DNA of 7,388 nt, taken from Chloroflexota bacterium (GTDB lineage Bacteria; Chloroflexota; Anaerolineae; UBA3071). Shown piece by piece: positions 4,869-7,388 of this stretch (position 1 is its first letter; each line of letters begins with the position of its first letter). The DNA lies in the NCBI GenBank assembly GCA_014383605.1, contig JACNHM010000437.1:1-7388 (forward strand), given 5' to 3'. The notes under the pieces are model-generated. The model was not told where the DNA came from. It did not search any database and was given only the letters and a program-made list of their open reading frames with translations. The position numbers and the translations under genes were made by a program.

Positions 4869-7154
4869 ATGAGTGATGAGCTGAGCAACCTTCTGGAAGG
4901 CTACAACTTCCATACTCTGGCAGAGATCGCCGCGCACAGCGGTCTGGACGTCTGCGATGAGAAGGGGAAGAAGCTGCGCAAAGCGAAACTGGTACCCCTG
5001 ATGCGCAGGCAGTTATTCACCGGAGAGCGCGTCAGGGCGTCGCTGGCGAAGCTGTCGGAGATGGACAGGGCGGTGCTGGATCGGTTGCTGCTGCGCGGCG
5101 GCGAGGCGGATACCAGCACTTTTCGTCAAGAAGTGGTGCGGGATGGGCTGGCCACTGAGCAGCCGGCGCAGAAACGCAGGGGGGATTACTGGCGCGAATC
5201 GTATGGCAGCAACGCGCCGCCTCGAGCGGATTCCCGCCTCTTCAATGACGTCATGGCCCGGCTGACGCTGCACGGCCTGGCGTTCACCAAATTCCCCACT
5301 GTGGCCTACGGGAGTGTGACACACAAGAGCAATCTCATCCCCGGATCGGTGATCTACGTCCCGCCAGCGATACGTTCCTTTCTGCCCGAGCCCGCCCAGC
5401 CTTCCCTGGAGATGGACGCGGCCGAGATCGGCGAACTGCACGCCACTGCTCCCGACATCTTCCTGCGCGATCTCCTGCTCTACTGGCTCGATCTGCGCCA
5501 GAACGAGGTCACGTTCATCCAGGCCGGCACGGTGGGCAAGCGTGACCTCAAGCGCATCAACAACACCTTGATCGAACCGGACCCCCGGCTGGCCGAGGCG
5601 ACGAGCGAGACGGATACTGGCCGGCTTTTCTTCCTGCGGGTCCTGCTGGAAGATCTGGAATTGGCCACGCCCAGGGGGCGGCGATTGGTCCCCAAGGGCA
5701 GCATCCTGCAGGTGCCTGACTTCTGGTCTTGTTCCGCTGCGGAGCAGTTATCGCTTTGCCTGTCAGCCTGGGAGGAGAGCAGCCGCTGGAATGAGGTTCA
5801 TGACCCGTCTCTGGCCAACATGGCCGACCGGCGGCGCGGCCGCAGCGGTCTCCTGAACTTCCTGCGCACGCTGCCGGCGGGCCAATGGCTCTCGGCAAGG
5901 CTGCTGCTGAGCCGGCTGTCGGTCACCGATCCCGACTTCTTGATCAAGGACCGCAACCGTGTGTTGAGCCAGCGTTCCGGCTACATCGGCGGCTCCTGGT
6001 ACGGCCGCAACGAGAACATGGCCGAGAAACTTATGCAACTCGAAAGGAGCTTCGTGGACACGGCGCTGAGCGGCCCGCTGCTCTGGCTGGGCATCGTGGA
6101 CGTAGGGATGAAGGAAGGACAGCCAGTCAGCTTCCGTATCACGCGGGAGGGATCCCTCGCTTTGGGCACGACTTCGCCCGCAGCCGCGCCAGCGGATCAG
6201 GGCCGGCTCATCGTGCAGCCCAATTTTCAGATTCTCACCTTGGGGCCGGTGCCCCTGGCCCTTCTGACCCGTCTGGAGATCTTCGCCGACCGCGTCAAGG
6301 CCGAGCGGGGGGCGTTCGAATACCATCTCTCGCAGGATTCGGTCTACCGCGCCCAGCAGGCGGGCTATGGAACCCAAGCCATCCTGCGGTTGCTGGCGGA
6401 GGAAGCAGGGGTCGAGGTGCCGCAGAACGTGCTCCGTTCCCTGCAGGAGTGGCGGGCGCTGCACGAGCGCATTGTCTTCCGCGATCACGTCTCGTTGTGC
6501 CAGGCGGCCAGCCCGGACATGCTGGATGAGCTTTTGGCTGACGAAGAACTGGCCCGCCATCTTTCCGACCGCGCCTCGCCCACGGTGGCGGTGGTCAAAA
6601 AGGGCAAGGCTGCCGACGTGTTGACTCGTCTGCTGGGACGGGGCGTTTTGCCCGCCGTCTCCAGCGAGCGGCCTGATGCCGACGTGAACGTGGTGTTCGC
6701 GGACGAGGAAGGGTCATTACGTCTCGTGCACGCCGTGCCCAGTCTGTATCTGCAGGGCCGCCTGGACCGCCTGGCCGAGCCCTCCGATGGTGTGTACCAC
6801 ATCACGGAGACATCGGTAGGAGCAGCGCTTCGCCACCATTTCAAGGACGTGCCCTCTCTCTTGCAGGAACTGAAGAAGCTGCACCGAGGGTCGCTGCCCC
6901 AACGGCTGGTGCTGCGCATCAAAGCCTGGGGGCATCACTTCGGCGACGCAGCGCTCTCTTCCCTGACGCTGCTACAGGTCAAAGATCAGGACACACTGAT
7001 CGAGCTGTTCGCCGATCCAGAGGTGGCCCCGTACCTTTCCGCTTTCAAACCCAGTGCGCGCAAAGCGCTGGCCGTGGTGGACGAGGAAAAGCTGGAGACG
7101 CTGCGCGAGCTGCTGGCGGAGCGGGGGATGAAGGTCAGCGGGGGGTTGAAGTAG
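4869..7154 (+). CDS. Helicase-associated protein with two tandem XPB-N-terminal-like domains
   Basis: This 761-aa protein is a relative of the preceding one without the SWIM finger. Residues ~8-50 (FHTLAEIAAHSGL...LRKAKLVPLMRRQL) look SAP-like. Residues ~60-172 form a winged-helix-like region ending VIYVPPAIRSFLP, parallel to AAVRSILPPL in its neighbour. Residues 401-412 (SGPLLWLGIVDV) match the neighbour's GPLxWLxxVD block. Residues ~446-597 are a clear XPB/Ssl2 N-terminal-like (Helicase_C_3) domain beginning RLIVQPNFQILTLGP, close to PLIVQGDKTILLEVDNP in the XPB here. Residues ~605-757 look like a second, degenerate copy (VYHITETSVGAALRHHF, SLPQRLVLRIKAWG, LAVVDEEKLETLRELL). No catalytic motif is visible. 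In mycobacteria the XPB gene (Rv0861c) is, as I recall, next to a large helicase-associated protein of similar length (Rv0862c), which supports a conserved partnership. ATG 4869 lies 2 nt after the previous stop; upstream GATGGGG is only a fair ribosome site, so coupling is likely. Confidence 0.85.
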   Translation: MSDELSNLLEGYNFHTLAEIAAHSGLDVCDEKGKKLRKAKLVPLMRRQLFTGERVRASLAKLSEMDRAVLDRLLLRGGEADTSTFRQEVVRDGLATEQPAQKRRGDYWRESYGSNAPPRADSRLFNDVMARLTLHGLAFTKFPTVAYGSVTHKSNLIPGSVIYVPPAIRSFLPEPAQPSLEMDAAEIGELHATAPDIFLRDLLLYWLDLRQNEVTFIQAGTVGKRDLKRINNTLIEPDPRLAEATSETDTGRLFFLRVLLEDLELATPRGRRLVPKGSILQVPDFWSCSAAEQLSLCLSAWEESSRWNEVHDPSLANMADRRRGRSGLLNFLRTLPAGQWLSARLLLSRLSVTDPDFLIKDRNRVLSQRSGYIGGSWYGRNENMAEKLMQLERSFVDTALSGPLLWLGIVDVGMKEGQPVSFRITREGSLALGTTSPAAAPADQGRLIVQPNFQILTLGPVPLALLTRLEIFADRVKAERGAFEYHLSQDSVYRAQQAGYGTQAILRLLAEEAGVEVPQNVLRSLQEWRALHERIVFRDHVSLCQAASPDMLDELLADEELARHLSDRASPTVAVVKKGKAADVLTRLLGRGVLPAVSSERPDADVNVVFADEEGSLRLVHAVPSLYLQGRLDRLAEPSDGVYHITETSVGAALRHHFKDVPSLLQELKKLHRGSLPQRLVLRIKAWGHHFGDAALSSLTLLQVKDQDTLIELFADPEVAPYLSAFKPSARKALAVVDEEKLETLRELLAERGMKVSGGLK

Positions 7155-7162
7155 ACTGGTAG

Positions 7163-7194
7163 ATTGGGAAACTGGTAGATCGGTAGATTGGTCA
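7163..7194 (+). repeat. 32-nt TAGATTGG-type direct repeat, copy 1
   Basis: This copy matches 7237-7268 at 28 of 32 positions (both contain TTGGGAAACTGG and end GGTAGATTGGTCA). It begins 8 nt after the stop of the last large gene, in a stretch of ACTGGTAGATTGG-like units. The 42-nt spacer between copies (7195-7236) is GC-rich and holds no ORF, and only a 5-bp potential stem (TCGCC 7204-7208 / GGCGA 7226-7230). There is no convincing terminator. Confidence 0.7.
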
Positions 7195-7236
7195 GCTCAT
7201 CGTTCGCCGAAGATCTCCCGACCGAGGCGATGGGGG

Positions 7237-7268
7237 GTTGGGAAACTGGGAAATTGGTAGATTGGTCA
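7237..7268 (+). repeat. 32-nt TAGATTGG-type direct repeat, copy 2
   Basis: This is the second copy of the repeat at 7163-7194, differing at four positions. It lies 23 nt before the start codon of the last gene. Related units occur in inverted arrangement at 231-283, so the same repeat family bounds the helicase operon on both sides. Confidence 0.7.
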
Positions 7269-7280
7269 CCGCAGGGGATA

Positions 7281-7296
7281 AGGGATAGGGGATGAG
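7281..7296 (+). repeat. 16-nt repeat, copy 2 of 2
   Basis: This AGGGATAGGGGATGAG is identical to 205-220. It supplies an in-frame TAG (7286-7288) just upstream of the last gene, the G-rich sequence before its start, and the start codon itself (ATG 7292-7294). Confidence 0.6.
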
Positions 7297-7388
7297 TGGG
7301 TACGACGAGGTGCAGCGGCAACTGGAGCGGGCCCGCAGCGACTTGCGGCACCTGGAATTGGAGCGAAGCAAGTACGCTGGGCTGGGCG
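7292..7388 (+). CDS. N-terminus of an unidentified protein with a charged helical start (3'-truncated)
   Basis: From ATG 7292 the frame stays open to the window edge, giving 32 residues that begin MSGYDEVQRQLERARSDL and continue with an L/E/R-rich stretch ending KYAGLG. An in-frame TAG two codons upstream (7286-7288) means the protein cannot start earlier, and G-rich sequence before it can act as a ribosome site. The spacing of leucines and charged residues indicates a long amphipathic helix or coiled coil. Similar 'QLxxARxxLxxLExxxxKY' openings occur, to my recollection, at the N-termini of multidomain proteins (NTPase, protease or TIR-type) in Chloroflexota and cyanobacteria, so this may be an adaptor-like helical module. 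With only 32 residues no function can be assigned. Confidence 0.6.
   Translation, partial: MSGYDEVQRQLERARSDLRHLELERSKYAGLG

Noticed and set aside
5763..6560. Minus-strand open frame of 265 codons opposite the last large gene
   Set aside because: It is a shadow of a plus-strand gene with a clear XPB-N-like domain. It has no family pattern and no promoter or neighbouring minus-strand genes.
2596..7154. Bax1-type nuclease partner of XPB
   Set aside because: Neither large protein shows nuclease motifs that I can identify. Their recognisable parts are SWIM, SAP-like, winged-helix-like and XPB-N-like segments.
7163..7268. CRISPR-like repeat-spacer-repeat
   Set aside because: Only two copies, differing at four of 32 positions, with internal simple-sequence character and no cas genes. 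They look like dispersed spacer repeats.

Overview
The window is GC-rich and gene-dense, and every supported gene lies on the + strand. It suggests a bacterium, most plausibly a member of the Chloroflexota (Anaerolineae-like) or another deep-branching high-GC lineage. This rests on three things: an XPB-type helicase next to large 'helicase-associated' proteins, a free-standing 23S-intervening-sequence-type four-helix-bundle gene, and intergenic spacers made of degenerate TAGATTGG / GATCAGT / GGGGATGAG units. The lineage is an inference; no rRNA or taxonomic marker is present.

Layout. Positions 3-212 are the tail of a DUF2007-like gene ending in a very acidic stretch. Positions 213-363 are an intergenic region with an inverted pair of TAGATTGG-type repeats, a near-consensus sigma70 promoter (TTGACA-17-TAGAAT) and a 9-bp inverted repeat whose arms flank the promoter core. 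Next comes a probable operon: XPB/Rad25 helicase (364-2094), a small S23/IVP four-helix-bundle gene bracketed by imperfect inverted repeats (2124-2561), a 756-aa protein with a SWIM zinc finger, a SAP-like segment and an XPB-N-terminal-like C-terminus (2596-4866), and a 761-aa relative of it without SWIM (4869-7154). Positions 7155-7291 are a spacer with two 32-nt direct repeats. The window ends in the first 32 codons of a gene encoding a charged helical N-terminus (7292-7388).

How the genes may work together. The helicase keeps all of its visible motor motifs and should be an active ATP-dependent DNA translocase/helicase. The two large proteins have no enzymatic motif that I can see. They look like DNA-binding or scaffold partners: SWIM and SAP-like segments, winged-helix-like segments, a shared GPLxWLxxVD block, and C-terminal copies of the domain found at the N-terminus of XPB. 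By eye this domain occurs four times in the operon: once in XPB, once in the SWIM protein, and twice in tandem in the last protein. The exciting possibility is a bacterial XPB complex whose partners dock through like-with-like contacts, comparable to the XPB-p52 clutch of eukaryotic TFIIH. This is a structural hypothesis from sequence reading and has not been shown. The four-helix-bundle gene looks like a later insertion into this operon.
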